Part shown: positions 42,526 to 52,399 of the stretch, piece after piece
Numbering within the stretch: the stretch's first letter is position 1
Layout: the number at the start of each line of letters is the position of its first letter
Origin: Pseudomonadota bacterium
GTDB taxonomy: Bacteria > Pseudomonadota > Alphaproteobacteria > Rhizobiales > Devosiaceae
Direction: 5' to 3'
DNA: 64,000 nt
NCBI GenBank assembly: GCA_023388175.1
Contig: JAEWGT010000004.1
Location: 1-64,000 of the forward strand
The notes under the pieces: model-generated
Seen by the model: the letters and a program-made list of their open reading frames with translations, nothing else
The model's database searches: none
What the model was told of the DNA's origin: nothing
Made by a program: the position numbers and the translations under genes

Positions 42526-44397
42526 ATGCTGACTATCAACAATCTGACCTATCGTATCCAGGGCCGCGTGTTGCTGGAAGATGCCATTCTGGTGCTGCCG
42601 GACGGCGTCAAGGCCGGTTTCGTCGGTAAGAACGGCACGGGCAAAACTACGCTGTTTCACCTGATCCAGGAGCATATCTCTGCCGATTCAGGCTCGATCG
42701 AGGTCAACAAGAAGGCCCGGATCGGCGCGGTGGCGCAGGAGGCGCCGGCGGGCGAGGAGACCGTGCTGGACGTGGTGCTGGCGGCCGACAAAGAGCGCAA
42801 CGCGCTGATGAAGGAGGCCGAAACCGCGACCGACCCCGACCGGATTGGAGAGATCTACACCCGGCTTGCCGATATCGATGCGCATACAGCTGAAGCCCGC
42901 GCCTCGTCTATCCTGAAGGGCCTGGGGTTTGAACATGAACGGCAAAATGCGCCGACGCGGGAGCTTTCGGGCGGCTGGCGCATGCGCGTGGCCCTGGCCG
43001 CAGTGCTGTTCAGCCAGCCCGACCTTTTGCTGCTCGACGAGCCGACCAACTATCTCGATCTCGAGGGCACGCTGTGGCTGGAAAAGTATCTCGCCACCTA
43101 TCCCTACACCGTGTTTCTCATCAGCCACGACCGGGACCTGCTGAACAAGGCGGTCAATTCCATCGTGCATCTCGAGCATCGCAAACTGACGTTCTACAAG
43201 GGCAATTACGACACGTTTGAAGAAACGCGCCGGATGCAGATGGAGCTCAACAACAAGAGCCGCGAGAAGACGCTGGAGCAGATTGCGCATCTGCAGAAAT
43301 TCGTCGATCGTTTCAAGGCCAAGGCCACCAAAGCCAAACAGGCACAGGCCCGCGTGAAGATGATCGAGAAGCTCAAGCCGCCCGAGGCAATGTTCGACGA
43401 GCACGGCGCGCCATTCCAGTTCCAGCAGCCAAAGGTGGAACTACCAACCCCGATGATCACGCTCGATGGCGTGTCCACCGGCTATGGGGACAAGGTGATT
43501 CTGCGCAATGTGACGCAGCGGATCGACCCTGATGCGCGCATCGCGCTGATCGGGGTGAATGGTAACGGCAAGTCGACCTTTGCCAAGCTGCTGGCGGGCG
43601 ACATACCGGTGATCGACGGCAGCCTGCGCATCAACAAGAAGCTCAATATCGCCCATTTTGCGCAGCACCAGATGGACAAGCTCAAGCCTGAGCAGACGCC
43701 GCTGGAGCATGTGACCGAGCTGATGCCACTGGACAATGAAGCCAGGCGGCGCAGCCGGCTGGCCCAGATGGGCCTCACGACCTCGCGCATGGACACCAAG
43801 GCCAAGAACCTGTCGGGTGGCGAGCGCGCGCGGTTGCTGATGGGGTTGATCACGTTTTCGGGGCCATCGATGATGATCCTCGACGAACCGACCAACCATC
43901 TCGATATCGATAGCCGCGACGCGCTGGTCTATGCGCTCAATGATTACCAAGGCGCGGTGCTGATCATTTCGCACGACCGGCACCTGATCGAGGCCACCTG
44001 CGACACGCTATGGATTGCCGAGGGTGGCACGATCCGCGAACTGGATGAGGACCTCGACAGCTACCAGCGCAACATCACGTCGGGCAAGGACAGCAAGGGC
44101 AATGGCGCTGCCGCAAGCGGGGAGCGAAAGGTGTCGCGGCAGGAAGCGGCGGCGCGGCGGGCGGAACTTGCGCCGCTCAAGAAGCAGATCAGCGATGCCG
44201 AAAACAAGATGAACCGGCTGCGCACCGAGATCGACAAGGTCGAAGCCCAGCTCAATGACCCCAAGGTCTATAATGGCCCGCCGGACAAAATGATCGCGCT
44301 GGGCAAGGACAAGGCCCGGTTTGGAGCGGATCTCGAGACGATCGAGGAAAAATGGCTGGAGCTGAGCGCGGAGCTGGAAGCGGCGGAGAAGGCCTAA
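42526..44397 (+). CDS. ABC-F family ATPase
   Basis: 623 residues with two ABC domains and no membrane part. First domain Walker A FVGKNGTGKTT, signature ELSGGWRMRVALA, Walker B LLLLDEPTNYLDL; second LIGVNGNGKST, NLSGGERARLLMG, MMILDEPTNHLDI. The Lys/Met-rich linker (KSREKTLEQIAHLQKFVDRFKAKATKAKQAQAR) and C-terminal coiled coil are typical of ABC-F translation factors (Uup/YheS type), which act at the ribosomal E site. Confidence 0.95.
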   Translation: MLTINNLTYRIQGRVLLEDAILVLPDGVKAGFVGKNGTGKTTLFHLIQEHISADSGSIEVNKKARIGAVAQEAPAGEETVLDVVLAADKERNALMKEAETATDPDRIGEIYTRLADIDAHTAEARASSILKGLGFEHERQNAPTRELSGGWRMRVALAAVLFSQPDLLLLDEPTNYLDLEGTLWLEKYLATYPYTVFLISHDRDLLNKAVNSIVHLEHRKLTFYKGNYDTFEETRRMQMELNNKSREKTLEQIAHLQKFVDRFKAKATKAKQAQARVKMIEKLKPPEAMFDEHGAPFQFQQPKVELPTPMITLDGVSTGYGDKVILRNVTQRIDPDARIALIGVNGNGKSTFAKLLAGDIPVIDGSLRINKKLNIAHFAQHQMDKLKPEQTPLEHVTELMPLDNEARRRSRLAQMGLTTSRMDTKAKNLSGGERARLLMGLITFSGPSMMILDEPTNHLDIDSRDALVYALNDYQGAVLIISHDRHLIEATCDTLWIAEGGTIRELDEDLDSYQRNITSGKDSKGNGAAASGERKVSRQEAAARRAELAPLKKQISDAENKMNRLRTEIDKVEAQLNDPKVYNGPPDKMIALGKDKARFGADLETIEEKWLELSAELEAAEKA

Positions 44398-44507
44398 CGA
44401 GGTCACGACCCCGACACATTTGCGGGTAACCACTTAACCGCGAGGCACGTTGACAGGATGAGCGCATCTGGCCTTTGTTTGGGGCAATGGCTCATCCGAG
44501 GGGACGC

Positions 44508-45317
44508 ATGCAACGCCTGGCATTCTGGTTGACCGCCCTCTTCTTCGGCCTTGCTACGCCTGTTCTGGCCGACCCTATGGCCGGGCTCAGCAAGCAGGAA
44601 CGTGCCGACACCCTGCGCTTTGCAGTCAATAACAGCCTCTTCACGCTCTATCACGAGGTCGGGCACCTGCTCATCGACAAGATGAAGCTGCCGCTGCTGG
44701 GCCGCGAAGAGGATGCGGCGGACAATATCGCCACCTGGATATTGCTGCAAAAACGGACGCCGGAGGCCAATCAGGCGCTGGAAGACGCCGCGCAGGGCTG
44801 GATGATGACCGGCCTGCTCTATGGCAGCGAGTTCGATGACGACGATTTTGCTGCCGGCTACACACCTGACCGGCATCGCTCGATGCAGATTGTCTGCCTG
44901 ATGGTGGGCGCGGACGGCTCGGCATTCCGGCCCGTCGCCAATTCCTTTGCGATGCAGCCTGACCGGCAGCGTAGCTGCCATTTCGACTATGAGGTTGTGG
45001 ATCGCTCCATAAAAGCCCTGCTGGCCGATGCTGGCAGTGGCACCATTGTCGATGTACGCTATCACGATGGTGGACGCCGCCTGCGCATAGCCGAAAGGGT
45101 GTTTCGCAGCAGCGGCATCTTCGACCGCGTTGCCGAGGAGGTGCGCCGGGGCTATCGGCTGGACGGGCGGGTGAAATTCACCGCAAGGCGCTGTGGCGAG
45201 CCCAATGCGTTCTACGACCCGGACGCTACGGAAGTCATCTTCTGCTACGAGCTGGTGCAAGACTTTATCGAGATGTATGTCGACGAATTGCCTTCAATGC
45301 GCGGAAGGCCGAACTAG
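44508..45317 (+). CDS. DUF4344 metallopeptidase-like protein, copy 1
   Basis: 269 residues from ATG 44508 (GAGGGG upstream). Signal peptide MQRLAFWLTALFFGLATPVLA. Zinc-protease motif LYHEVGHLLID (HExxH) followed by GREEDAADNIATW with candidate third ligand Glu. Cys pairs QIVCLMVG and RRCGEPNAFYDP...EVIFCYEL suggest disulfides in the periplasm. Function unknown; a close paralogue follows 51 bp later. Confidence 0.85.
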   Translation: MQRLAFWLTALFFGLATPVLADPMAGLSKQERADTLRFAVNNSLFTLYHEVGHLLIDKMKLPLLGREEDAADNIATWILLQKRTPEANQALEDAAQGWMMTGLLYGSEFDDDDFAAGYTPDRHRSMQIVCLMVGADGSAFRPVANSFAMQPDRQRSCHFDYEVVDRSIKALLADAGSGTIVDVRYHDGGRRLRIAERVFRSSGIFDRVAEEVRRGYRLDGRVKFTARRCGEPNAFYDPDATEVIFCYELVQDFIEMYVDELPSMRGRPN

Positions 45318-45368
45318 ACAGCGCAGGATTTCATGCGGCGGGGGCGCCGCATTCTGGGGGACATATCC

Positions 45369-46190
45369 ATGAAGACCATCGTGACGGCACTCGCCGCCTC
45401 ATTGTGCCTTGGCGCCATGGCCGGGGCAGCTCTTGCCGAGGACAGCGAAAACGAAATTCTCGGCCAGGCCATGGCATTTGCCATGCATGACGCCGCTTTC
45501 ACCATGTATCACGAAATCGGCCACATGCTGGTGGGCGAGCTCGGCCTGCCGGTACTGGGCAAGGAAGAAGACGCCGTCGATGCGCTGGCAACCATCTGGC
45601 TGCTGGAATTCGACGAGAGCGAGGACAGCTATGACGCGCTGATCGACGCGGCGGATGGATGGTATTTCAACGCGGTCAATTCCACAGGCTCGGGCGTGGA
45701 CGAGTTTTCCTATTACTCCGACCACAGCCTCGACATCCAGCGGGCCTATGCCATGGTCTGCATGATGGTGGGCAAGGATCCCGACGCCTTTGGGGAAACG
45801 GCCGATATCTACGAGATCGACAAGGACCAGCAGGAAAACTGCGCCTATACCTATGATCAGGCCTTCACGTCCTGGATGCGACTCCTGGAGCCGCATTTCG
45901 CCCCCGATGATGAACCATCCGAAATCGAGGTGGTTTATGACGATGCGGGGGACTACGCAGACTTTGCGGAGGCCCTCAAGACCTATGGCATCATGGAATA
46001 CGCGGCCAATACAGTGGCCACCAGCTTTGCCCTGCCTGTCCCGGTGACGTTCCGGGCCACCCAATGTGGCGAGGCCAACGCCTATTACAGCCCTTCAGAC
46101 AGCGAAGTGATCTACTGCTACGAACTGGCTGAGCAGATGTTCTACATGTATCTCTATGACATCGTCGGCTGGGGCGACACGGCTAACTAA
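45369..46190 (+). CDS. DUF4344 metallopeptidase-like protein, copy 2
   Basis: 273 residues with signal peptide MKTIVTALAASLCLGAMAG. Same architecture as copy 1: MYHEIGHMLVGELGLPVLGKEEDAVDALATIWLL, AMVCMMVGKDP, TQCGEANAYYSP...EVIYCYEL. It is more acidic than copy 1, so the two may have diverged in substrate. Its 3' end overlaps the yitT-like gene by 8 bp on the other strand. Confidence 0.85.
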   Translation: MKTIVTALAASLCLGAMAGAALAEDSENEILGQAMAFAMHDAAFTMYHEIGHMLVGELGLPVLGKEEDAVDALATIWLLEFDESEDSYDALIDAADGWYFNAVNSTGSGVDEFSYYSDHSLDIQRAYAMVCMMVGKDPDAFGETADIYEIDKDQQENCAYTYDQAFTSWMRLLEPHFAPDDEPSEIEVVYDDAGDYADFAEALKTYGIMEYAANTVATSFALPVPVTFRATQCGEANAYYSPSDSEVIYCYELAEQMFYMYLYDIVGWGDTAN

Positions 46191-46800
46191 AGCCGACATA
46201 GCGGTCGCGGCGGTGATTGAGCGCAATGATCATGTTGAGGACCAGCGCGCCGAGCACCGAATATATCACCTTGTCGAAGGGCAGGATGAAGAAGGCCGCG
46301 ATGAGGATGACGGCGTCCACGCCCAGCTGGAAATAGCCGGCGCGGATGCCGAAATTGTCCTGAAGGAACAGGGCCAGAATATTGATGCCGCCGACGCTGG
46401 CCTTGTGGCGGAACAGGGAGAGAATGCCCAACCCTATCAAACCGCCGCCGACGAGAGCGGCAAAAAGCGGTTCGATGCGGTCAATGCCGATCCAGGCCGG
46501 AAACTGGCCGGCAAAAAGCGACACGATCCCGACGCTGGCAATGGTCTTGAGCGCAAAAGGCAGGCCCATGCGCAGGAAGGCCAGCGCATAGAATGGCAGA
46601 TTGATCACGAAAAACAGCCAGCCGAACGGAATGCCGGTGGCATATTGCAGCAGGAGCGCAAGGCCCGCGGTGCTGCCCGTCGCCAATTGCGCTTCGGTGT
46701 AAAAAGCAATGCCGAGCGAAACCAGCGTGGTGCCGATGAAGATGGCGAAGATATCCTCGTACCATCTGTGGTGGCTGGGCGAAGAGAGATCGGGCGTCAT
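46183..46800 (-). CDS. YitT-family membrane protein
   Basis: 205 residues, about five helices. FIGTTLVSLGIAFYTEAQLATGSTAGLALLLQYATGIPFGWLFFVINLPFYALAFLRMG followed by FRHKASVGGINILALFLQ are typical of the DUF161/YitT family, often regarded as transporters. Start overlaps the holC stop (ATGA). Confidence 0.88.
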   Translation of the reverse strand: MTPDLSSPSHHRWYEDIFAIFIGTTLVSLGIAFYTEAQLATGSTAGLALLLQYATGIPFGWLFFVINLPFYALAFLRMGLPFALKTIASVGIVSLFAGQFPAWIGIDRIEPLFAALVGGGLIGLGILSLFRHKASVGGINILALFLQDNFGIRAGYFQLGVDAVILIAAFFILPFDKVIYSVLGALVLNMIIALNHRRDRYVGFS

Positions 46801-47252
46801 ACCTTCTTGCCTCCCTTGATCCAGCGGCCAGTTTCATCCTGCTGCCAGTAGGTGACGTCATTATCGGCGCGCAAATCCCTGTATGACAGCCGGGCGGCGG
46901 CCATGGCTTCCGGGTCATGGCCCGAGAACAATATCACCATGCGCTGGTATCCCTCGCCCGATTGCGGCAAGGCGCCATCGGCATAGAAGCGCACGGCGGC
47001 GCCATTGGGGTTTTCCGGGCCCGTGGTGATCAGGATGGGCTGCATGGCATCGGTCTCTTCGCCAGCCAGTCCATGGGGCAGGAAACTGTCGTCGCGCCAG
47101 CTCCAGAGATGGCTGTCCAGCGCTTCGGCGCGCTCGCGCGAGCCCACCTCGATGACGGCGCGCCAGCCACGCTCCAGCGTCTTTTCCAGAAGCAGCGGAA
47201 CGACGTCTTCAAGCGTGCGGGTTTCAAGGTGATAGAAAAGGACTTCAGCCAT
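46797..47252 (-). CDS. holC: DNA polymerase III chi subunit
   Basis: 151 residues, typical alphaproteobacterial length. MAEVLFYHLETRTLEDVVPLLLEKTLERGWRAVI, then LDSHLWSWRDDSFLPHGLAGE and PILITTGPENPN, and RMVILFSGHDPEAM. Chi links the clamp loader to SSB. Divergent from lptF. Confidence 0.92.
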   Translation of the reverse strand: MAEVLFYHLETRTLEDVVPLLLEKTLERGWRAVIEVGSRERAEALDSHLWSWRDDSFLPHGLAGEETDAMQPILITTGPENPNGAAVRFYADGALPQSGEGYQRMVILFSGHDPEAMAAARLSYRDLRADNDVTYWQQDETGRWIKGGKKV

Positions 47253-47366
47253 TGCGGCAACTTAACGTCGGCGGGGGTGGTTCGGCTAGCGGGATTTACG
47301 CGCTCACCATTGTTTCGCCGCACGAACTACAGCAAGGTGCGCCCGCACGATGCCAAACGAATATCG

Positions 47367-48437
47367 ATGAGAAAACTCACTGCCTACCTGACGCGCCTCT
47401 TCGCCGTGGACGCATTGGTTCTGTTCGGAATCGTGTGCGTTCTGTTGTGGCTGGTGAACTGCCTGCGCTCGTTCGAGGTGGTGGCCGTCAAGGGTCAGGG
47501 ATTCGGCACGCTCGCCCTGCAGGCGCTCTACACCATGCCGCCGCTGGCGCTGTCCTTTTTCTACATCTGCGTGGGCATAGGCATGGTGCGGGCGCTGACG
47601 GCGCTGCAGAACAGCCATGAATTACATATCATTCACACCAGCCACGGCCTGCCCGGCCTGTGGCGGGCGACGATAGCAACGATCAGCGCCGCCTCGCTGG
47701 CCGCGCTCCTGCTGGCGCATGTGGCGGAGCCCTGGGCAAACCGGCAGCTCAATGTGCTGTCATCGGCCATTGCCGCCGATCTCGTCAGCTCGACACTCAA
47801 GCCCAATCGCTTCACCCAGGCGACGCCGGGCGTGGTGATGATGATCGGCGGGCGCGAAGATGGCGGAGAGATCAGCGAATTTTTCGCCGATGACCGCCGC
47901 GACCCAAAAACACGCCGCACCTATATCGCCAAATCCGCCCGGGTCATGGCGCTGGACGACGACTTCATTCTCGAACTGCATGACGGCACGCTGCAATATG
48001 TGGGCGATGACGGCCGCTATTCGGAAATCCGCTTCACGCGCTACGACATCAATGTGGAAAGCCTCAGCCAGCCTGCCGCGCTGGTCGATCCGCTGGCGGA
48101 AAAGGACAGTTTCGCAATGGTCGGAGAGGCCATGGCGAGCGGCCACCTGAGTGATGAGGTGGTGCGGCATCTGCTCAACCGCTCCGCAGAGGCGCTGCGC
48201 GTTATCGGGATCTGCCTGTTCGTGCTGGCCATTGCGGGCTTCCCAAGCGGGCGGAGGGCCCGCATCAAACTGCCGCTGGAAGCCCTGGTCATGGTGGTGG
48301 CTTTCGTGGAACGCGGCATCGGCTCCTATAGTCCGCTCGGCGCCGGCACGGGCGCGATCCTGCTGATTGGCCTTTCAGCCGCCATCCTCGTTGCACGCCT
48401 GCGGCCCCGTCGCCCTGAACTGGCGGTGCAGCCATGA
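47367..48437 (+). CDS. lptF: LPS export permease LptF
   Basis: 356 residues from ATG 47367. YjgP/YjgQ fold: three N-terminal helices, a periplasmic beta-jellyroll (about residues 110-260, with LSSAIAADLVSSTLKPNRFTQATPGV), three C-terminal helices. With LptG it forms the membrane part of the LPS-extracting ABC complex; lptB is elsewhere. Its stop overlaps the lptG start. Confidence 0.92.
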   Translation: MRKLTAYLTRLFAVDALVLFGIVCVLLWLVNCLRSFEVVAVKGQGFGTLALQALYTMPPLALSFFYICVGIGMVRALTALQNSHELHIIHTSHGLPGLWRATIATISAASLAALLLAHVAEPWANRQLNVLSSAIAADLVSSTLKPNRFTQATPGVVMMIGGREDGGEISEFFADDRRDPKTRRTYIAKSARVMALDDDFILELHDGTLQYVGDDGRYSEIRFTRYDINVESLSQPAALVDPLAEKDSFAMVGEAMASGHLSDEVVRHLLNRSAEALRVIGICLFVLAIAGFPSGRRARIKLPLEALVMVVAFVERGIGSYSPLGAGTGAILLIGLSAAILVARLRPRRPELAVQP

Positions 48438-49507
48438 TGAACCGCATCGATCTTCTGGTTCTGGGACGGATCGGCAGCCGGGTACTGGTCACGGTGCTGA
48501 TCTTTTACGGGCTGATCGCGCTGGTGGAATCGCTGGACACCTGGCGCTTCACCTATGTTGCCGACCAGAAGGGCCTGCCCACCGCCATTCTGATGGTGGC
48601 CATGAGCGCGGTGCGCTGGACCATCAAGACGCTGCCGGTGACGGTGCTGATGGGGGGCATTCTGGGGCTGGCCGATCTCAAGGCGCGGCATGAGCTGACG
48701 GTGATCAAGGCCAGCGGCATTTCCATATGGCGCGTCCTGCGGGCACCGGTGGCGGCGCTGGTGCTGGTCAGCTTCTTCATTGCCCTGGGTGCGGAAACGA
48801 TCAGCACCCAGATCAACCGCGAACTCAGCCCCACCCCGCCCGGCCAGGCCACGCAGCTGACCCCTCCCGGCGAAATCTGGCTGGAGCAGCGCAGCGGCGA
48901 CACCCATTATGTGCTGATGGCGCGCAGCATGGCGCCCGGTGGCGCCTCGCTCGCCAATGTCACGCTGTTCCATATGGGCGAAAGCGACGCCCCGAGGCTG
49001 GAAGCCGAAGAAGCCATTCTGGAAAATGGTTTCTGGCTGATGCCGGTGGCAACCGCACGCAGCGCCAATGCACCGCCCCGGCGCATTTTCGACCTGCGGG
49101 TGCCCACCACCTCCTCAATGGCCGAAATCGGCCTGCTCACGGCCTCGACGGAGGACCTCACCTTTTTCGAGCTGGCCGAATTGTTGCAGCGTGGTGTGTC
49201 TGACCCCTCGATCCGGGCGGCCACCAGCATGCGGCTGATCAAGCTGCTGGCGCTGCCGCTGGTGCTGACCGGCTCACTTCTCATCGCCTTTGCCTTCACC
49301 GCCGGCTATTCGCGCAACAACCAGTTTGGAGCAGCAGTGCTCTACGGCGTGGTGCTTGGCTTTGTGGTTTTCGTCATCACTGAAATGGCCGACAGGGCCG
49401 GCTCGACCGGCGTGCTCGACCCGGTATTTGCAGCGGTCGGACCGGCGATTGTCGCAATCGTGATTGGCTTGACGGTCCTGCTTTACAAGGAAGACGGGCG
49501 TATCTAG
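48434..49507 (+). CDS. lptG: LPS export permease LptG
   Basis: 357 residues. IDLLVLGRIGSRVLVTVLIFYGLIALVESLDTW, ARHELTVIKASGISIWRVLRAP and the C-terminal helices with FTAGYSRNNQFGAAVLYGVVLGFVVFVITEMADRAG are characteristic. Start codon overlaps lptF. No lptD gene follows; the SurA-like gene begins 91 bp later. Confidence 0.92.
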   Translation: MMNRIDLLVLGRIGSRVLVTVLIFYGLIALVESLDTWRFTYVADQKGLPTAILMVAMSAVRWTIKTLPVTVLMGGILGLADLKARHELTVIKASGISIWRVLRAPVAALVLVSFFIALGAETISTQINRELSPTPPGQATQLTPPGEIWLEQRSGDTHYVLMARSMAPGGASLANVTLFHMGESDAPRLEAEEAILENGFWLMPVATARSANAPPRRIFDLRVPTTSSMAEIGLLTASTEDLTFFELAELLQRGVSDPSIRAATSMRLIKLLALPLVLTGSLLIAFAFTAGYSRNNQFGAAVLYGVVLGFVVFVITEMADRAGSTGVLDPVFAAVGPAIVAIVIGLTVLLYKEDGRI

Positions 49508-49598
49508 CGGCACCTCGAATTTTGGCCGCATTCGTCGCCCAATTGACAGCGAGGAGCGGACGCCGCATTGAAGGCGTTCAAAACGAGCGGACCCGACC

Positions 49599-50486
49599 AT
49601 GACATTTGCAGACTTCCGGCGCGCAACTGCCGCCCTGTTCATTGCCCTCGGTGTAGCGACAAGCGCCATGGCGCCGGCCTTTGCGGCAACGGTCGTGACC
49701 GTGAATGGCGAAGCGATCAGCGATGTGCAGGTGGATCAGCGCATGCGCCTGTTCCGCATGGAAGGCAACAATAGCGGCCGCAACGGCGCATTGGAGCAGC
49801 TGATTACCGAAGCCATCCAGACGCAGGAAGCGAAACGGCTCGGCATTACTGTCACCTCTGCGCAGGTCGACAATGCCTTCCTGCAGATTGCCCGCAACCT
49901 CAATGTCAGCCGTGACCGGTTGCAGCAGATGCTGCAGCAGGGTGGCGTCAGTGGCGACACCTTGCAGGCGCGCCTCCGCGCCGCCATCGCCTGGAATGCG
50001 GTGGCGGAGATGGCGGTGATGCCGAATGTGCAGATTTCGGAACTTGAGCTCGACCAGCAAGCCGCCCAGAAGGTCGCCGACTATCAGAATTTTGACTACA
50101 TCCTCAAGGAAGTGACGTTTATTGGCGGCGGTGGCCGCTCCGGCCAGGCCAATAGCTACCGCTCCAATTTTGCCGGCTGTGATAGCGCCGTACAATTGTC
50201 GCTGACCTTCAGCGATGTGGCCGTGGTCGATGTCGGACGGCGGCATGCCACGCAGATGCCCGATGCCATCGCCCGGGAACTGGCAGGCCTCAATGTGGGC
50301 GGCATCACCAAGCCGCGCGCTACCGAGGCCGGTCTTGCCATGCTCGCCGTCTGCGAAAAGGTGCAGGCGCAGGACCTGACCTTCGTCAAGGGCGGTTTGC
50401 GCGACGAGGCTGGCAGCGGCGCCTATGAGCGCGAGGTGAAGGCCTATCTCGACCGGCTGCGGGCCAACGCCAAGATCATCCGCTGA
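49599..50486 (+). CDS. SurA-like periplasmic chaperone
   Basis: 295 residues with a signal peptide MTFADFRRATAALFIALGVATSAMAPAFA. Matches the SurA N-terminal domain (VVTVNGEAISDVQVDQRMRLF, LEQLITEAIQTQEAKRLG, VSRDRLQQMLQQGG) plus one degraded parvulin-like region. Assists folding of outer-membrane proteins. Position before pdxA and rsmA fits surA. Its parvulin motifs are weak, so it may be chaperone-only. Confidence 0.82.
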   Translation: MTFADFRRATAALFIALGVATSAMAPAFAATVVTVNGEAISDVQVDQRMRLFRMEGNNSGRNGALEQLITEAIQTQEAKRLGITVTSAQVDNAFLQIARNLNVSRDRLQQMLQQGGVSGDTLQARLRAAIAWNAVAEMAVMPNVQISELELDQQAAQKVADYQNFDYILKEVTFIGGGGRSGQANSYRSNFAGCDSAVQLSLTFSDVAVVDVGRRHATQMPDAIARELAGLNVGGITKPRATEAGLAMLAVCEKVQAQDLTFVKGGLRDEAGSGAYEREVKAYLDRLRANAKIIR

Positions 50487-50570
50487 GGTGAGGCGGGGCC
50501 TCGTTCGCCCCGCATTCGATGAACGATCTGGCAGCCGCATCGAGGCGGCTGCCTTGCTTTTGGGGGCAGC

Positions 50571-51560
50571 ATGACAAGGCCGCTGGCGGTGAGTATGGGC
50601 GAGCCGGCCGGGATCGGGCCGGATCTGTTGCTGAGGCTTTATGCGCAGCGCGCGGAACGCACATTGCCGGCCTTTGCCGTGTTTGGCCATGCGGGCTTTC
50701 TTGCCGAGCGCGCCAGGCGGCTGGGACTGGACATTGCCGTCGCCGCAACGACGCCTGAGGGCGCCTCTGCAGTTTTCAGCTCGGCCCTGCCTGTCATCCA
50801 TATTGAAGGCGTTGTCGCCGACCTTCCGGGCGAACCGCAGCCTGAAGCCGCTCCCGTTGTGATTGGCGCCATCGAGCAAGCCGTGGCGGCGATAATGGGT
50901 GGCCAGTTCCGGGCGCTGGTGACGGCGCCGATCCATAAGGGTGCGCTTTATCAGGCAGGGTTCAGACATCCGGGGCATACCGAGTTTCTGGCGGACTTGT
51001 GCGGCGCAAAGCTGCCCGTGATGATGCTGGCGCATGAGGATTTGCGCACGGTGCCATTGACCATTCATGTGCCGCTGAAAGACGTGCCGTCGCTGGTGAC
51101 GCGGAACCTGATTGTCGAGACGCTGGGCGTGATGGCGCAGGACCTGCGCATCCGGTTCGGTATCGCTGCGCCGCGCATCGCGGTGGCGGGACTTAACCCG
51201 CATGCGGGCGAGGATGGGGCCATCGGACGTGAGGAAATCGCGGTGATCATGCCAGCCGTTGCCGAGGCGCGGGCGGCAGGGATCGACGCTATTGGCCCCC
51301 TGCCCGGCGACACGCTGTTTTTTCCGCCGCATTGGCGGCAATATGATGCTGTGCTGGCCATGTATCACGATCAGGCGCTGATCCCGATCAAGACAGTGGC
51401 GTTCGACGCCGGGGTGAACGTGACGCTGGGCCTGCCCATCGTGCGGACGTCGCCCGACCATGGCACCGCTTTCGGGCTCGCGGGGACCGGCAAGGGCTCG
51501 TCATCGAGCTTTGCAGCCGCTATCGAAATGGCGGACAGAATGAGCGCGCCAGGACCATGA
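50571..51560 (+). CDS. pdxA: 4-hydroxythreonine-4-phosphate dehydrogenase
   Basis: 329 residues. Oxidises 4-phosphohydroxy-threonine in pyridoxal phosphate synthesis. SMGEPAGIGPDL, VTAPIHKGALYQAG, FRHPGHTEFLADL (His ligand), GLNPHAGEDGAIGREE, and YHDQALIPIKTVAFDAGVNVTLGLPIVRTSPDHGTAFGLAG are complete. rsmA overlaps its stop. Confidence 0.97.
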   Translation: MTRPLAVSMGEPAGIGPDLLLRLYAQRAERTLPAFAVFGHAGFLAERARRLGLDIAVAATTPEGASAVFSSALPVIHIEGVVADLPGEPQPEAAPVVIGAIEQAVAAIMGGQFRALVTAPIHKGALYQAGFRHPGHTEFLADLCGAKLPVMMLAHEDLRTVPLTIHVPLKDVPSLVTRNLIVETLGVMAQDLRIRFGIAAPRIAVAGLNPHAGEDGAIGREEIAVIMPAVAEARAAGIDAIGPLPGDTLFFPPHWRQYDAVLAMYHDQALIPIKTVAFDAGVNVTLGLPIVRTSPDHGTAFGLAGTGKGSSSSFAAAIEMADRMSAPGP

Positions 51561-52399
51561 GTCAGATCGACAATCTTCCGCCTCTCCGCGAGGTCATCGC
51601 CACCCATGGCCTGCGCGCCAAGAAGGAGTTGGGGCAGAATTTCCTGCTCGACCTCAACCTTACGGCGCGCATCGCGCGGGTGGGCGGATCGCTGGAGGGC
51701 GTGCGGGTGATCGAGGTCGGGCCTGGTCCCGGTGGATTGACGCGGGCGCTGCTGGCCGAAGGGGCCAAGGAAGTCATCGCCATCGAGCGCGACGCGCGGG
51801 CCCTGCCGGCCTTGGCCGAAGTGGCTGATGCCTATCCGGGCAGGCTGACGGTGATTGGCGGCGATGCCATGGAAATGGACTATCGCATGCTGGCCGAAGG
51901 ACCGACGCGGATTGTCGCCAACCTGCCCTATAATATCGGCACGCAACTGCTTACGGGCTGGCTGACCATGGAGCCCTGGCCGCCGTTTTTCGAGAGCCTG
52001 ACACTGATGTTTCAGCGGGAAGTGGCCGAGCGGATCGTGGCGAAGCCGGGCGATGACGCCTATGGACGGCTGGGCGTGCTTGCCGGATGGCGGAGCGAGG
52101 CGCGCATTGCCTTCAATGTGGGCCGGCAGGCCTTCGTGCCGCCGCCGAATGTCACATCGGCCGTGGTGCATATCGTGCCGAAGCCGGTGGAAGAGGGCCT
52201 GCCGGTGAAACTGGTCGAGCAGCTGACCAAGGCTGCATTCGGGCAACGGCGCAAAATGGTGCGGCAATCGCTGAAGTCGCTGGGCGTGCCGGTGGAAGGC
52301 CTGCTGGCCGCGGCTGACCTCAAGGGCGACGAGCGGGCGGAAGACTTGCCGATCGAAGCGTTTCTGGCCATGGCGCGGGCGTTGCCGGGGCTGCGGTAA
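51557..52399 (+). CDS. rsmA: 16S rRNA dimethyladenosine transferase
   Basis: 280 residues (KsgA). Methylates the two adenines of the 3' hairpin of 16S rRNA. KKELGQNFLLDLNLTARI, VIEVGPGPGGLTRALLAEG (SAM), and NLPYNIGTQLL (target-base motif IV), then FQREVAERIVAKPG, PPNVTSAVVHIVP. ATGA overlap with pdxA. Confidence 0.97.
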   Translation: MSQIDNLPPLREVIATHGLRAKKELGQNFLLDLNLTARIARVGGSLEGVRVIEVGPGPGGLTRALLAEGAKEVIAIERDARALPALAEVADAYPGRLTVIGGDAMEMDYRMLAEGPTRIVANLPYNIGTQLLTGWLTMEPWPPFFESLTLMFQREVAERIVAKPGDDAYGRLGVLAGWRSEARIAFNVGRQAFVPPPNVTSAVVHIVPKPVEEGLPVKLVEQLTKAAFGQRRKMVRQSLKSLGVPVEGLLAAADLKGDERAEDLPIEAFLAMARALPGLR

